Assembly (NCBI RefSeq): GCF_932526225.1
Contig: NC_064041.1
Coordinates: 10,522,813-10,586,812, forward strand
DNA: 64,000 bases
Source: Nematostella vectensis
Taxonomy: Eukaryota; Cnidaria; Anthozoa; Actiniaria; Edwardsiidae
Reading direction: 5' to 3'
Of this stretch, positions 10,901 to 23,665 are shown piece after piece. Below the pieces are notes generated by a model. The model saw nothing but the letters and a program-made list of their open reading frames with translations, did no database searches and was not told the origin of the DNA. Every line of letters starts with the position of its first letter. The first letter of the stretch is position 1. The translations under genes were made by a program, and so were the position numbers.

Positions 10901-13900
10901 AAATACTATCGTCCAGAAGATTTCGTGATCCGGTGCTGCTTGCAATACTTGCAATACTGCAAACACAACATGACTACTGTTAATTAAAAGAAAGCTCTTT
11001 GATAACAATAACAGTAACAGTAACCAGATTCGTCCAAACACATCTGCATATCTGGGTCAAACATAAGGATATTTTACCGTACGATTTGTGAATCGAACCG
11101 TAGCCAGGGGGACGAACCCCACCACCCCCCCCCCCCCCCCCACCACCACCACCCAGCTTAAAGGTCCACTCAAAAATATATAACGTTTGCTTGGATATAC
11201 CGTGCAAATCAATATGTCTTTAAAATGACTATAATTTTTTTAATAATTATCTTTATTATTATCGATGTTAGAAAGCAACCCATTAATAACATTTTGAATA
11301 CAAGATTGGATTTATTTGAAGTATTGATTACCTAATGTAATAAGGCGAAGAGAGGGGTATACCGGAAATTTGGTCCGCTGAAATGGAAAAACCAACCACC
11401 TCGCTCAAAACCCTGGCTAGGGGCCTGTATCGTCAGTGTCCACTTTTACCCTCTCAAATAAAACCACACTTTATCAATAGAAAAGCCTATAAAAAATCTC
11501 ATCCAAATAACCCGCGTCCTAAGATATTGGGACCAAAATAACCCGCGTCCTAAGATATTGGGACTACGAAGCGGGCATTTTTAGCACTGTTTGGAACACA
11601 GTTAATTCCTCCTATGGTGCCCCTCGGGTTACGACACACACACATCCGCGATAACCAAAGTGTAAACTTTTTTTGAAATAGGTGTATATCAAGTAGATAA
11701 TACAAAAAAAATTAAAAGTGAAAAAAATAATTATGATACATAACTAAGAATCAGTTGTCAAAGACACGTGCTTAAAAAGGAAGGTCTTGACCTTGGATTT
11801 AATCATACTCAATTCTTTTCAATTCCGGAGTTCTAGTGGGAGGGAGTTCCATATAGCTGGTGCACTCACGGAAAAGTCTCTAGAGCCTAGGTCTTAAGTT
11901 TAAAAGAGGGCTGTACTAAAACAGACTAATTTGAAGAACGAAGACTGCGCTTTGGTTTATAGGGAGTTAGAAGGTCTTTCATATAGGCTGGAGCAGTTTC
12001 ATTAAGGGATTTAAAAGTTAGAAGAAGGAGTTTAAAATCTATTCTTTCTTTGATGGGTAGCCAGTGTAATGCACCAGTCAATTGAAACCACGGCACCCCG
12101 ACCCGTGTCGCTGTTAAAACCATCGATACATGGCCCCGGTGTTTTCCGATAACGTCCCATTATCGAAAGCCATACCTTCCTTTGAGCTGCCATGTTCAGT
12201 GAACGAAACTTCGGCGGGAAAAAGCGTATGCATACTACACCCGCTTTCGGGCCCTCTCTAGTATTTTCACCACAGGCTACCCCAAATTTAAAAATCAACA
12301 GACATCGATAGATAGAGAGTAAACTATATTTTTTTCAGTCAATACTATCAGAGATTTAGATTTGCAAGCATCTTTGTTGAAAAATAATAAATTGAATACG
12401 CCGGGGACGCAACTTCCAGTTCAGCGTTAATTCCCTGCCCCCTTTCCCGGCCTGTTGTGGGCTTCTGTTAAAACCCCGGCCCCCCCGGTGGACTACAGGT
12501 GTTAAATCTCCCGCATGACCGCGTTACTTCCCCGGTATGCCCCGGGGGTCGGGGGGCCAGGCTGTAAGAAGTCGCGCCGCAGAGTTCTGAACATAAATAA
12601 AAAAATAAATTTGGGTAGCTAATCGCTTTCCTTGCAGCTGAGAAGCTGAATTACGAGAGCGCAGATTCAGACGTGGTCGAGTTGAAGGCACATGAAGGCG
12701 CCTCAGGCAGCCGGCATACAACTCATGTCTGACCACGGATCACAGCTAAGATCGAAATTGTTGGTTTTGTGGAGGGATGAAAACCGGAGAACCCGGAGAA
12801 AAACCCTCGGAGCAAAGGTAAGACCAACTAACTCTACTCACGTCGGAACCGGGAATCGAACCCAGAACCCAGTGGTGAGAGGCACAGGCACTACAGAGCA
12901 ACGCTCTGCCAACTGCGCCACCTAGGCTCCCATATTGTAGTTTAGAGATTTGCTTTCGATCAAGGCCAGTGAGAAAATAGTTACAATTGTCTAGTTTAGA
13001 AGAAATAAAAGCGTGTATAAGAATCTAGCATTGACAAAAGTAAATAAACTCTCTAATTTTCGCAATATTTCGCAGATGGAAAAAGGAAGATTGGCATATT
13101 GAAGTCACTTGTTTGTCCATGGTCAAAGTGTTATCGAAAAATACACCTATGTTTTTTGCATTCATTGGAGAGGAAATAACCTCTTTATTTTACTATGTGA
13201 TCCTTATGTGATAAGGAGAGATCAATGTTTACCTTAACGAATCCAGCGAAGGAGCCCCGACAGTCTGCAAAACACTAAAAATGCAGAATAAAGTTAAAAT
13301 ACTTGTAGGTAGTATATAAGAAATGAAAATATACAGTGCATACAGGATTGAGCTATTTCTATTTGCCTTTTAAAAGAATGTCGATCAACCACTCCATTGT
13401 TATTGACTACATTTGTAAATACAATTGTCTTTTTTGCAAGAAAAAAAAAGTCATGATACTTTATTGACAATATATAATTCAAAATATCTCAGTTACTTGC
13501 TTGAGTTAGCCGATTTAGAAATGGATGCCTTTTGTGACTCAGGGCTTCTTAAGGAAAAGTAAATGTTGAGCATCTTCAGGAGTAATTGGCTTAATTTCTG
13601 TCATATTTTTCTCCTAAAAAGGATCTAGTGTGGGATGGAAGACATGGGATGGGGCAAGCGCTGCTGCCAACAAAACACACTGGAAGCATTCTGTGTAGGC
13701 CTAATGTGCCACTAGGTACAAAGATAGGTGAACTGTTCTTACTTACTTTGTGCCCAAGCTATAAGCCTTTCTGTGGCCTGGGACAAACTTGCTGACTTGT
13801 GAAGTGCTGGCTTTGGGGCTTACTGGATATGCTGAAAAGGTATAAAAACGAACAAAGGGTCAAATGTTGTCATCCGATGCACGCACAATGGTTGCACCCT

Positions 13901-16900
13901 TATTGCCAGGTTTGCTTGCTAGACAATGAGTTTAAAGGTTAAAGTTGAGGGTGCATTTGTTTTAAACAAAAAATCAAAGAAAATGAGAGATACATTTAAG
14001 TGGTTGGAGGTATTTATTTATTTTTACTTACTTGATAGGCTTTCTCTTGATCGGGACAGATTGACTCCACTTGTTGCCTCACCAGATGACTTCACACTTT
14101 TTGGCTCGATTTGCAATGAAAGTCTGCAGGCAAAGGAAAACAACTTCGATGTCAAAAACATAATTTTTTGATAAACTAAAAAAGACGTACCTATGTACAA
14201 GTCACAGACAAGTGATCTTACAGGGTTTTCCACTTGCAGACTGGTTTTGAGGTTAAAAATCAACCTTGAGCCCTTCCTTACACATACCTGTAATTGTTAT
14301 CCTCTAGAAATTTCTGCAACTCTTCTATATAGTTCATGGAATCCAAGTACTTTTGTATATGTGGCTGGGTCTCTAGACAGTCTGAAGGCAAAATTGCTTT
14401 ATATAAATTCATGGAATTGAGCAACTTTTGTAAATATTTAAGGTATCTCTAACCAACCTATGTCAAAAGAATAAATAAAAGAATTAAGATGTCATTGGGA
14501 AGAGCGAACAAAGCAACAACAACAGAATCAGCAGATAAACAACAGAAAATACAAAAAGATGTGAAATGCAGTTTTATGGATTATCTTTAATATGGTAGAT
14601 GTTTAATATTGGTGTAGATACAGATAAAGAACAATATAATGAGTGTAATGTCAAGCAAGGGCGTAAATTTGACTGTTACTTCTTTGATGCCACAGTCAAG
14701 CTGTTGTCTATCAGCAAGTCAGCTCTAATCTCTAACCCAAGCTATGTTACATCAATGCAGCCTTACTTTGAAGTATTTTTAAACTCACCATAATGGGACT
14801 GTTGAAATTCTGCTATTATTCTTATAATATCATTCATCTGAAAAGAGATTTAGTTTAATACACTAGGCACATATACTAAAAGATAATGATTGCTCCCAGC
14901 ACTCCCAGCATCAAATAATACTTACCTATCATACAAATTCTAATTGCCAATGAAAAGAATAGTGAGAATAGAGTGAGAATAGTGTATAATAGTTAAATCG
15001 CAAGGGCCCATAAGTACATAAATTATAATCTTTAACTTATACATACTGTATATACCTTTCTAGTCCTTTCATTATCAAGACCCCCTGTGTTTGGATGGAT
15101 GGTATCAATGTACATCAAGTCTGTCAAATACATCCCTAGAAAATGAAAATCATTCTTAAACACAAATAACATACAGACCAAAGTCATTTCTTTGCTCTTT
15201 TCATGCCAGGTTGACCGGCTGGGTGTCCCTCACCTACAGTAAATGTGGTATACAGGGTAGCCTGTGGTATACAGGTTGCCTAGCTGGGTGTCACTCACCT
15301 AAATGTGGTATACAGGGTAGCCTGTGGTATACAGGTTGCCTTGCTGGGTGTCACTCACCTAAATGTGGTATACAGGGTAGCCTGTGGTATACAGGTTGCC
15401 TTTCTGGGTGTCACTCACCTAAATGTGGTATACAGGGTAGCCTGTGGTATACAGGTTGCCTTGCTGGGTGTCACTCACCTAAATGTGGTATACAGGGTAG
15501 CCTGTGGTATACAGGTTGCCTTGCTGGGTGTCACTCACATAAATGTGGTATACAGGGTAGCCTGTGGTATACAGGTTGCCTAGCTGGGTGTCACACACCT
15601 AAATGTGGTATACAGGGTAGCCTGTGGTATACAGGTTGCCTTGCTGGGTGTCACTCACCTAAGTGTGGTATACAGGGTAGCCTGTGGTATACAGGTTGCC
15701 TTGCTGGGTGTCACTCACCTAAATGTGGTATACAGGGTAGCCTGTGGTATACAGGTTGCCTTGCTGGGTGTCACTCACCTAAATGTGGTATACAGGATGC
15801 CTTGCTGGGTGTCACTCACCTAAATGTGGTATACAGGGTAGCCTGTGGTATATAGGTTGCCTTGCTGGGTGTCACTCACCTAAATGTGGTATACAGGGTA
15901 GCCTGTGGTATACAGGTTGCCTTGCTGGGTGTCACTCACCTAAATGTGGTATACAGGGTAGCCTGTGGTATAAAGGTTGCCTTGCTGGGTGTCACTCACC
16001 TAAATGTGGTATACAGGTAGCCTGTGGTATACAGGTTGCCTTGCTGGGTGTCACTCACCTAAATGTGGTATACAGGGTAGCCTGTGGTATACAGGTTGCT
16101 TGCTGGGTGTCACTCACCTAAATGTGGTATACAGGGTAGCCTGTGGTATACAGGTTGCCTTGCTGGGTGTCACTCACCTAAATGTGGTATACAGGTTGCC
16201 TTGCTGGGTGTCAATCACCTAAATGTGGTATACAGGTTGCCTAGCTGGGTGTCACCCACCTAAATGTGGTATACAGGGTAGCCTGTGGTATACAGGTTGC
16301 CTTGCTGGGTGTCACTCACCTAAATGTGGTATACAGGGTAGCCTGTGGTATACAGGTTGCCTTTCTGGGTGTCACTCACCTAAATGTGGTATACAGGGTA
16401 GCCTGTGGTATACAGGTTGCCTTGCTGGGTGTCACTCACCTAAATGTGGTATACAGGGTAGCCTGTGGTATACAGGTTGCCTTGCTGGGTGTCACTCACC
16501 TAAATGTGGTATACAGGGTAGCCTGTGGTATACAGGTTGCCTTGCTGGGTGTCACTCACCTAAATGTGGTATACAGGGTAGCCTGTGGTATACAGGTTGC
16601 CTTGCTGGGTGTCACTCACCTAAATGTGGTATACAGGGTAGCCGAGTGCTGTTCAGGTGGTCTCTCAGTTTTTTCCTAACCACACAGAAATAAATAACAT
16701 AGCAATTTCAGAGCTGATAAAGTAATTCTTAACTATGATGAGTGAGATTTATCTATCTTGATAACACATCTGTATCAAATAATTTCAGAGAGGACTATGG
16801 AATTTTTAGTCATGAGTGTGATAAATCTATCTGATAATCATTCATGCGTGATTACAGAATTTCCTCAAGCCCCAAATGGAAGGAGAACATATTAAAAGTT

Positions 16901-19900
16901 AATAGGGATAAATCACTTTTTTAAAAGAGAGGAGGGAAGGCACAGGTGGGGCACCCCATCCACCCCCCTCTGCTTTCTAAGTTCTGCTACTGCATTTACA
17001 TGGCAACTATGGGTGTCTTCCTTCCTTAGGGTTACTTATGGCCTCTGATGAGCCCTTTATCAGTAACAGCCTGAGAATCGGTAGCGATCCCTAACCAAGA
17101 AGTCTAGCATAGGAACATGTCACATAGTTGTCTAAGACAGATCTTAACAGCCAAATCTAAGAAGGATATCTCATCCATTTTACATTGTCATACCTGTCAA
17201 CTCTCCCTCATTAGACGGGAGTCTCAAGATTTTGGACCCCTTCTCCCGCTCTTCCATGTTGAGCACAAAACCTCCCGCTTTTTAGCGATTTTTATCACTT
17301 CCAAAAAAAAAATTCTAAAGAAAATCGTCATTTTGCCTATTTTCTATTAAAATATTTGAAACCGTAATTCCCTTGCCTAGCACAATTTATCTTACACCCT
17401 AGTGAGATCTATAAGTGGATTTGTTCGCTAGAGCTTTCTATACGGCAAACGCCTGCAAGGTTAAACCCACCCCTCCCCAAAAAAATGAATATACCCACTC
17501 AAACAATTCTCAAGCCTTGAGATTTTCGGAGTTTGACCAGTATGCATTGTTTACAACTGTATTGAGAGGTAAAGCCTAGTACAACCATTACATTAAGTAC
17601 CATGAGAGAGGTTGAACAAACCTGTTTTGATCTTCTGATAACAAATCTTCAAGCTTTTCGAATATAGTGTGGTCTCTTCTGGATAATTGCTGAAACAAAA
17701 AACAAAGATTCTGATTGAAAAAGTGGTCTGATATTGAGGTCTTGACTGCATAGCCCAATGCTTGTACAGACCAAGCAAGCAAGCAAGGTAAATTTAGCTT
17801 AAAAATTGTGCTTTGAAGACTTCAGCTTTTGTACAAATATCAATTTAGCTTGGGCCAGTAAACAAACACACTCACAAGCCTTCAATTCAAAAATCAAATA
17901 AGATTTTTTTTTTACATGTTGCCATGAATCTGTCCTACTTTTAGGAAGGACAAACTACTGTAAGTGACTATTCACACATGTTCCATGTATGTGTAAGTCC
18001 TGATTTTGTGTGTGTGGGGGTGGGGGGGGGGGTGGGAGATAGGGGGGGGGGAGGGGGAAGGTGGGTGTCTAATAATAACCTTAGGTAAATATGTTAAATA
18101 GAGCCTTGTCAATAATGATATCGCAACATACCTCCCACGTCTGATTAAGTCGATATACAGGTGCACTCTGTAGTCCAGCAATGACCGCTTTTAGTGAATG
18201 CAGATTGTTCATCTCGTATAATCTCTGCAGAGTCACAAAAGTACTCACAGTAAGAAAAACGAGAAGATAGGTGAGAATACATTAACAATCATAATTACAC
18301 TAGGCAGCCCAGGAACAATGGCAGTTTCTGGTGCAGGGTCAACAGGGCCGGATTTTTTTTTTATTAGGGCACAACAATGTATGCCAGTAACAAAAACAAT
18401 GGAATTTTTGTATCTCTAAACCATTATCTCAGTGACTTTCTAGAAGCATTATGTTTAAACTTAGACAATTTAAATGTACATGGAGCAAGAACTGCTTAAA
18501 AAATTCATAGATAAAACAATTGGTTATTTTGGCTAGGGCTGGGCCCTTTTTGTGCGATGTACCCCATAACACAATGTTACTGACCTTTGCAATTCTAATA
18601 AAATGTGACATAACAGCTACTCTTGTCTTCAGCTTCTTGGCATTCAGAATTTCTCTCACAACCCAAAAACTAACCTATAAAATAGAAAATATTAGAACAA
18701 AATGGGGGATTCTTCTTAAAATGAAGAATCTTACAGCACAGCCAGTAAAACCATGAACAGTACTGTACATATATAAAAAAATTGGAACATAAAGGGGGAT
18801 TCCTCTTACAATAAAGAATCATATAAAATGTCTCAGGAAGTATAAATTGACTATATATTCTTGCTTGTGATTTGTAAGACAACAAACATTCCACAAATAT
18901 TTTAAGGTGTTCAAGTTTATATGTAAAAGAATAAAAAAAAAACAAATAAAAAAACATGCTTACATGGTTAAACCTTTTTGTTAAGGCAACAACATTTGGG
19001 GATTGAACAGACTTGTTCTTCTTGGTCCAGCCACAAGATGAGAATTCCTTGGATTGACACAAATTATATCAGTTTCAGTTTCAGTTTATTTTTTTGTCAC
19101 TTAATACATTTTTTTTAAATAAAGATAATAATATAATAATTTACATAGTGTGACAAGGAGGACCGTAAGAAACTGCAAGGCTTATACGAGACGGAGCTCC
19201 TAAATCTTAACAGAAAATACATATTTGATAGTTCGGACAGTCAGATTAATTATATAAATATTTGTTAGGAGAGCTTTCATATTTTTTCCACACTTATATA
19301 AAAAACACACACACACACAAACAAAAATCAAGAAAGAAAAAAAAATTAAGAGTTAATAAGAGAAGTCTTTAACTTATTACAGAAAGAGTTAAGCGTTTTG
19401 GCAGACTGAATATCAGAAGACAATGAATTGAAATATTTAGGTCCCTGATGTCTTAACGCAAACTTATGTATATTTTTGTTCTAAACTTTGAAATATATAA
19501 CAAGTTAGAGCTTCTCGTGTAATAATCGTGAATTTAAGAGTTCAATTGAAATATCCTGTTAAATGTTTGGGGAAGTAACCTATTTTTAAATTGATACATT
19601 AACTTACCTATTTGAAATAATAATAAATAATTGAATTTCAATATGTTTAGATTCCTATATATCGGATCAGTGTGTGCATCATAGGATGCTCCAACAATTA
19701 TATACGTATTGCTCGTTTTTGGAGCATGAGAATACGATTTAAATTAGATGAGATATATTGGATATATATATGGATAGATATATGATATATGGATATAGAT
19801 ATAGATATATAGATATATGGATATATTAGATATATATAGATTTGACGAGCTTTGCAAGACTATGTTTGCTACAGTAAGGGCACGGAAATCAGGCAAACTC

Positions 19901-21560
19901 AATTTTTGAAAATTAGAGAAAATCTGGGTATCCTTCTGCTTATTTGGAAACTCATTGCATTCCCTAACCTACACTTCCACACAATTGGTCATTGGAAGAA
20001 TTAGTAGATGTATGGTACAGATAACTTCAATGAATAAAATGTCCAGATTCTAAAGGGCACATTTCAAGAAACTGGTGTACTGTACCACTACCGTTGCTAT
20101 GGTCTACATCATGGAGTTACCTCAGGTTGAATAGATTTAAAGACAGCAAGATCCATGTATGTCAGCTGCCTCTATAGATACAATGAAAAATATGTAAAAA
20201 AAAACTGTACAGTTTCAGATTATTTTTTTGGTCACTAAAAGTATTTTTTTGAAATTGATTATAGATAATTATTATGCTTTTACAGAGTGTGACAAGGAGG
20301 CCCATAGGAAACCACAAGGCTCATACGAGATGGAACTCCTAAATCTTAATAAAAGTACATATTTGAAAGTACGGAAAGTGAGGTTAATCATTGCTTATTG
20401 GGGAGCTCAGCAACTGGCGAGCAAGTCTAATCTTGGTATCGCATATGGGGAAAGCTGATTTTGTGTGTCCACACAACAGGTTTCCCAGTCGGCTGATTTG
20501 TATTTTGATTTCATGCTGATCAGCAGTCTTTTTAACGCATGCGTGAGTTTCATATAGTCCATTTTTCGTATCCACACCACAGGCTTCCCAGTCAGCTGAT
20601 TTGTATTTTGGTTTCATATTGATCAGCTGCGTTTCAGCGCATGCGCGACTTTCATATAGTGGATGTGATTTTTTGTGTCCACACCACAGGTTTCCCTGTC
20701 GGCTGATTTGTATTTTGATTTCATATCGATCAGTAGTGTTTTTAGTGCATGCGCAAATTTCATATAGTGGATGCATTTTTTTGTGTCCACACACAGGTTT
20801 CCCAGTTGGCTGATTTGTATTTTGATTTCATACTGGTCAGCGGTCTTTTTCGAGAGCCCCTGTACTGAAACATGTTTGTCCCGTCCTCCGAGCATTTATT
20901 TCTATTAGAAACTTCTAGTTTAAATATTAGTTTGGGGATTAACAGCAACAAAACAGTGGATGAGAGGGCTCAGTGGTGGGTCCTAGCCACCAATGGCATA
21001 ACTATTGAGCACAGGGATCATTTTGCTGAAAACAAAACCACCTCTTTATCTGCCACTGTAACAAACAGCTTTATGCAAAAAGAACATGTCCGGCAGATCT
21101 CAGAGCTCTACAAATAGGGGAGAAGAGGGGAGGGATGGAAACAAAAGAAAGTATTGGATAATCTTTACTCACAGCAAAGTTGTCTGGAGTAACCTTAGTG
21201 ATGTCAAACACCACCGCATCATAGTTCTTGATAGCATCGACTTCATCGTCCGTTACCTTTAAAGTCAATCAATAAAACAACACTACTTAGCTGTCCTTTA
21301 AAATGCTGTGTCTATCATTCTTTTCTGTTTTAATACAAAATCAATGTGGTAATATTTTGTTGATAATGATCCAAGAGATGAGGAAATTTATTCTCAAGAT
21401 AGATGTTTTTTTTTTGTATATATAAAACCATATATACCTCTTGGGATTCATTGCTGCTGGTACTACTGAAGTCTTCATCAATAATGTTGATATGTGGTGC
21501 TTTGTTTGGCCTAAGAGAAAGATGCTGGATCTCTCGCTTGTTTGTACTCTTCTCAGTCAT
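7930..21560 (-). CDS. RALGPS1: RALGPS-type Ral guanine-nucleotide exchange factor (RasGEF + PH)
   Basis: Exchange factor that loads GTP on Ral GTPases, recruited to membranes by its PH domain. Twenty-one minus-strand exons fit in phase: 21560-21438, 21256-21173, 20171-20121, 19047-18964, 18674-18585, 18224-18132, 17689-17622, 16675-16620, 15135-15056, 14837-14789, 14372-14288, 14123-14032, 13831-13747, 13544-13497, 10956-10874, 10611-10572, 10500-10439, 9461-9415, 8495-8397, 8260-8155, 8075-7930. They predict 556 aa, very near human RALGPS1. The RasGEF domain spans about residues 42-270, with [56 protein letters not shown] and [10 protein letters not shown]. The linker has GHRKAYSLG and NLLDDSILD, as in vertebrate RALGPS. 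The PH domain is about residues 425-525 ([31 protein letters not shown]); the tail is [10 protein letters not shown]. The start ATG at 21560 opens the first in-frame exon. Exon 13544-13497 is the least certain and is a symmetric cassette. RALGPS1 versus RALGPS2 cannot be decided; this may be their single ancestor. Confidence 0.93.
8912..9103. repeat. 24-bp minisatellite in a RALGPS intron
   Basis: Eight tandem copies of a 24-bp unit GCCCGATTCATACGTCGC plus six variable bases, between PH-domain exons 9461-9415 and 8495-8397. The period is exact and a few copies carry substitutions (CCAATTC, GATGCAAAC). It is open in several frames but is not an exon. Confidence 0.9.
11780..12085 (-). mobile_element. 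LINE reverse-transcriptase 3' fragment (CR1/L2-like)
   Basis: Minus-strand translation gives [20 protein letters not shown], then a [15 protein letters not shown]-type segment and, after a frame break, [20 protein letters not shown]. This is the usual C-terminal end of CR1/L2/Rex1-type non-LTR reverse transcriptases. It is 5'-truncated and frameshifted; the sequence upstream of about 12085 is unrelated. It sits in the large RALGPS intron 13496-10957. Confidence 0.8.
12735..12932 (-). mobile_element. tRNA-derived SINE-like element
   Basis: The minus strand contains an RNA polymerase III A-box-like TGGCGCAGTTGG (about 12920) and a B-box GGTTCGATTCCC (about 12856), with tRNA-like spacing, followed by a non-tRNA body containing GGAGAACCCGGAG on the plus strand. 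The head does not fold as a clean tRNA, so a SINE is preferred over a functional tRNA gene. Confidence 0.6.
15215..16644 (-). repeat. 60-bp minisatellite copying a RALGPS exon end and 5' splice site
   Basis: About 24 tandem units (mostly exactly 60 bp, a few 40-59 bp) fill most of the intron after RALGPS exon 16675-16620. Read on the minus strand, the unit is about 24 bp identical to the end of that exon (GGCTACCCTGTATACCACAT), the junction TTTAG|GTGAGTGACACC, and 36 bp of spacer with a second TGTATACCACA copy. The exon is itself the first unit. Nearly all copies keep the full-consensus donor TAG|GTGAGT. Units differ by only one or two bases. Open frames on the plus strand (up to 214 aa) are artefacts of a period divisible by three. 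Confidence 0.95.
19067..19470 (-). mobile_element. LINE 3' end (RT C-terminus plus 3' UTR)
   Basis: Minus-strand translation of about 19460-19340 reads [20 protein letters not shown] followed by [19 protein letters not shown] and a stop: the C-terminus of a non-LTR reverse transcriptase. Downstream is a 3' UTR ending in short (ACTGAA)n repeats at 19069-19090, typical of L2/CR1-like elements. It lies in a RALGPS intron just before exon 19047-18964. Confidence 0.75.
19745..19845. repeat. AT-rich microsatellite (GATATA)n
   Basis: Imperfect GATATA/GGATATAT repeat of about 100 bp in a RALGPS intron. Confidence 0.8.
20213..20385 (-). mobile_element. Second copy of the same LINE 3' UTR
   Basis: Closely matches 19067-19240: shared TTTCAG-type terminus, GTGTGACAAGGAGG, and the following segment through CTCCTAAATCTTAA. 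Only the 3' UTR is present, so this is a 5'-truncated LINE copy in the next RALGPS intron upstream. Confidence 0.7.
20459..20870. repeat. ~105-bp tandem repeat, four copies
   Basis: Four imperfect units begin near 20463, 20570, 20675 and 20782, each with (T/C)GT(G/A)TCCACAC, GGCTGATTTGTATTTTG and, except the last, a CATGCG motif. They lie in RALGPS intron 21172-20172. No splice junction is contained in the unit. Confidence 0.85.
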
Positions 21561-23665
21561 TTCACAGTCTCCCCTGTAATAGATTATTCTGTATTTAGTA
21601 AAAAGGCACATTAGTTCCCTAGAGTTCCAGATTTGCACTTCAACTAAAAACAGGGCCAATGGTTACGGATTTTTGGGAGATTTGCTGGATTATTGAAATT
21701 AACAATAAACATTTTAGACAGTTGACTCAAAAGCTTTTTTACATCAACTATTAGAAACATAGAAAGGTTATTGCAAGGCCTGGTAAGAATTCACAGATTA
21801 ACTGTGAATGTGATAAATCACTTTTTGCTACAAATTGTATAAGCAGAAATACTATACAGATAGCTATGCATGGATAGAAAATGGATCATCAAAAGCACTC
21901 AATCTTTATATTCTTGCTTAAGAAGCCCTCACCCCCTCCCAACCCCCCCCCCCCCATAAACCACCAACCCCTTATCTTGAAAATTTTGAGTCCTCTGACA
22001 ATACAGTACAATAAACATCACATAATGGACTACATGTATGATAGTTTTAAATACTTGACCAAAACCCCTTCAAAACGCCATATCAACACTAGAACAAATA
22101 AACAATTTCAATCATAATAAAACTTAAACATTTCTCGTGTGCGATGGTTGTAAGATTCCCAGTAAATAAATTGTCAATACATAATCCTACTTACTATAAT
22201 AATAGAATCAAATTATGATGGGGTTTGCCGAAGATTAGGCAGGCTTATGGTATCTATTTTCTTATGCAGTTTAGACGACAAAACGTGTGACGAAACTTAT
22301 TCATGTGAAAACGGAATAAGGAAAATCACGGAAGATAAGTACTTGATTGATTTCAAGTAAATTTCTCAGGAAATACAAAACTGTTTACACTTTTAGTAAT
22401 TTCATTTTACTCCCATGATGAAAACATTTCGCATAATAATAAGACAAATCTCCTTGGCGATCCAAAAAAACAATAAGTAAATAAAACCCACAAAATCGGG
22501 TAATCTATACCGACAGGATAAGTATATAGACTCAATAATAATGTCGGGTTAAGAGTGATACACACAAAAAAACATGCTTAATTAAAGCGACTTTGCACAA
22601 ATAAAATTTTATTTTCGAAAATATTTCAATTTACAACATAACTAGATCAATAATATATTTTTTGTGATGCTCAGCGTGAGTTGTAAAGTATTTGAGGTGA
22701 GCATGTTTGGCCCGACATCTGCAAAGAATTTTACATTTTCCACCAACCTTTCAGTTTCAACCAGTAGATCCTTCCTTAGAGGTAAGAGAGCTTGAAGTTA
22801 AATTCCCTAGGTAATCTTTATGGGTCAGTGGACGAAGAATAGTATTATGGATGATTCGAGATCATTCCTGTGCAAATTCCTTGACGGAGCCATTATTACA
22901 AGCCAGCCCTCCAAAGTTTTGCATATTAAGCTCGGTTCAAAAGGCTTGCTTCAAGAGCTATTCGCCCCTACAACAGAGATAGAAATTGTTGATATAAAAC
23001 ATTTCATTAAAACCTCTACCTTATACTCTAGGCTAATATCCATCAACAAAGCTGTCAAATCACCTCTTCGTGTCTGGTTTTCTCATCGGTCGTGTGTACG
23101 TTTGAAACCAACCCCAAATAATGCCGGCTTTCTTTAGGGATTTTCGACTCTTGCATAAAAAAGGAAGTCTCAAGCAAGATGTAGGTGTTTTAAATGGCGA
23201 AGTACTGATGTTTCCTACCGGAAAGGGTTATCCAAATCGGTGAAAAATAAACATCTACACGTGACGGTGGACCGACATCGTGTTGCAATATATTCATTTC
23301 TCGTTGACTTAGTGCCAAAGTCTAATAATAAAGAGAAAGCGAATAAAGAAACTATGTTCTCTCTCCAAAAACATCAAGACATCATTGGATGGGGGTAACA
23401 AACAAAGCCTATACATAATATTTCAAAACTCACCTTACGCCAGCTGAAAAAGCCCGTCTCAAATGAAAACAAACCAAAAATTTTTCGTAGTAAACGTAAG
23501 AAACAGCGCATGTGCGAAAAATTCGTGATAGTTCCGGATCATATTCGACAGCTAATTGGTCTACCGAAGCTGGAGATATGATTCCTCGTACCCCTCTCGG
23601 AACAACCGAGTTTTGTGCGAGTAAGTATTGACTTCACACATGGCGCAACATTTGTGGACACGAAA
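21561..23665. promoter_or_regulatory. Divergent upstream region of RALGPS and RIOK1
   Basis: About 2.1 kb separate the start codons of head-to-head RALGPS (minus) and RIOK1 (plus). No TATA box or conserved motif is convincing. GCGAGTAAGT at 23617-23626 is a good 5' splice site just before the RIOK1 start, so an alternative spliced 5' UTR is possible. A plus-strand ORF at 22820-23137 (105 aa) shows no recognisable domain and is left uncalled. Poly-C near 21940 and AT-rich tracts are otherwise all that is seen. Confidence 0.45.

Noticed and set aside
12735-12932. tRNA gene
   Set aside because: A and B boxes are present on the minus strand, but the stems do not pair as a tRNA and the body continues with non-tRNA sequence; called SINE-like.
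13233-13264. Possible RALGPS exon ([10 protein letters not shown]) with good acceptor and donor
   Set aside because: It needs a phase-0 entry, but both possible preceding exons end in phase 2, and in that phase it meets a stop. Skipping it gives a consistent 556-aa protein.
15211-16693. Plus-strand ORFs of 72-214 aa with a 20-aa repeat ([20 protein letters not shown])
   Set aside because: This is the antisense of the 60-bp RALGPS exon/donor array. The period is divisible by three, so any frame stays open; there is no start context or flanking exon.
22820-23137. 105-aa plus-strand ORF upstream of RIOK1
   Set aside because: It has no recognisable domain, splice context or conserved pattern, and it lies in the divergent promoter region.
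23615-23665. Longer RIOK1 start at 23615
   Set aside because: The extension begins with GTG, overlaps a good splice-donor motif and adds residues unlike other RIOK1 proteins; ATG 23666 is preferred.
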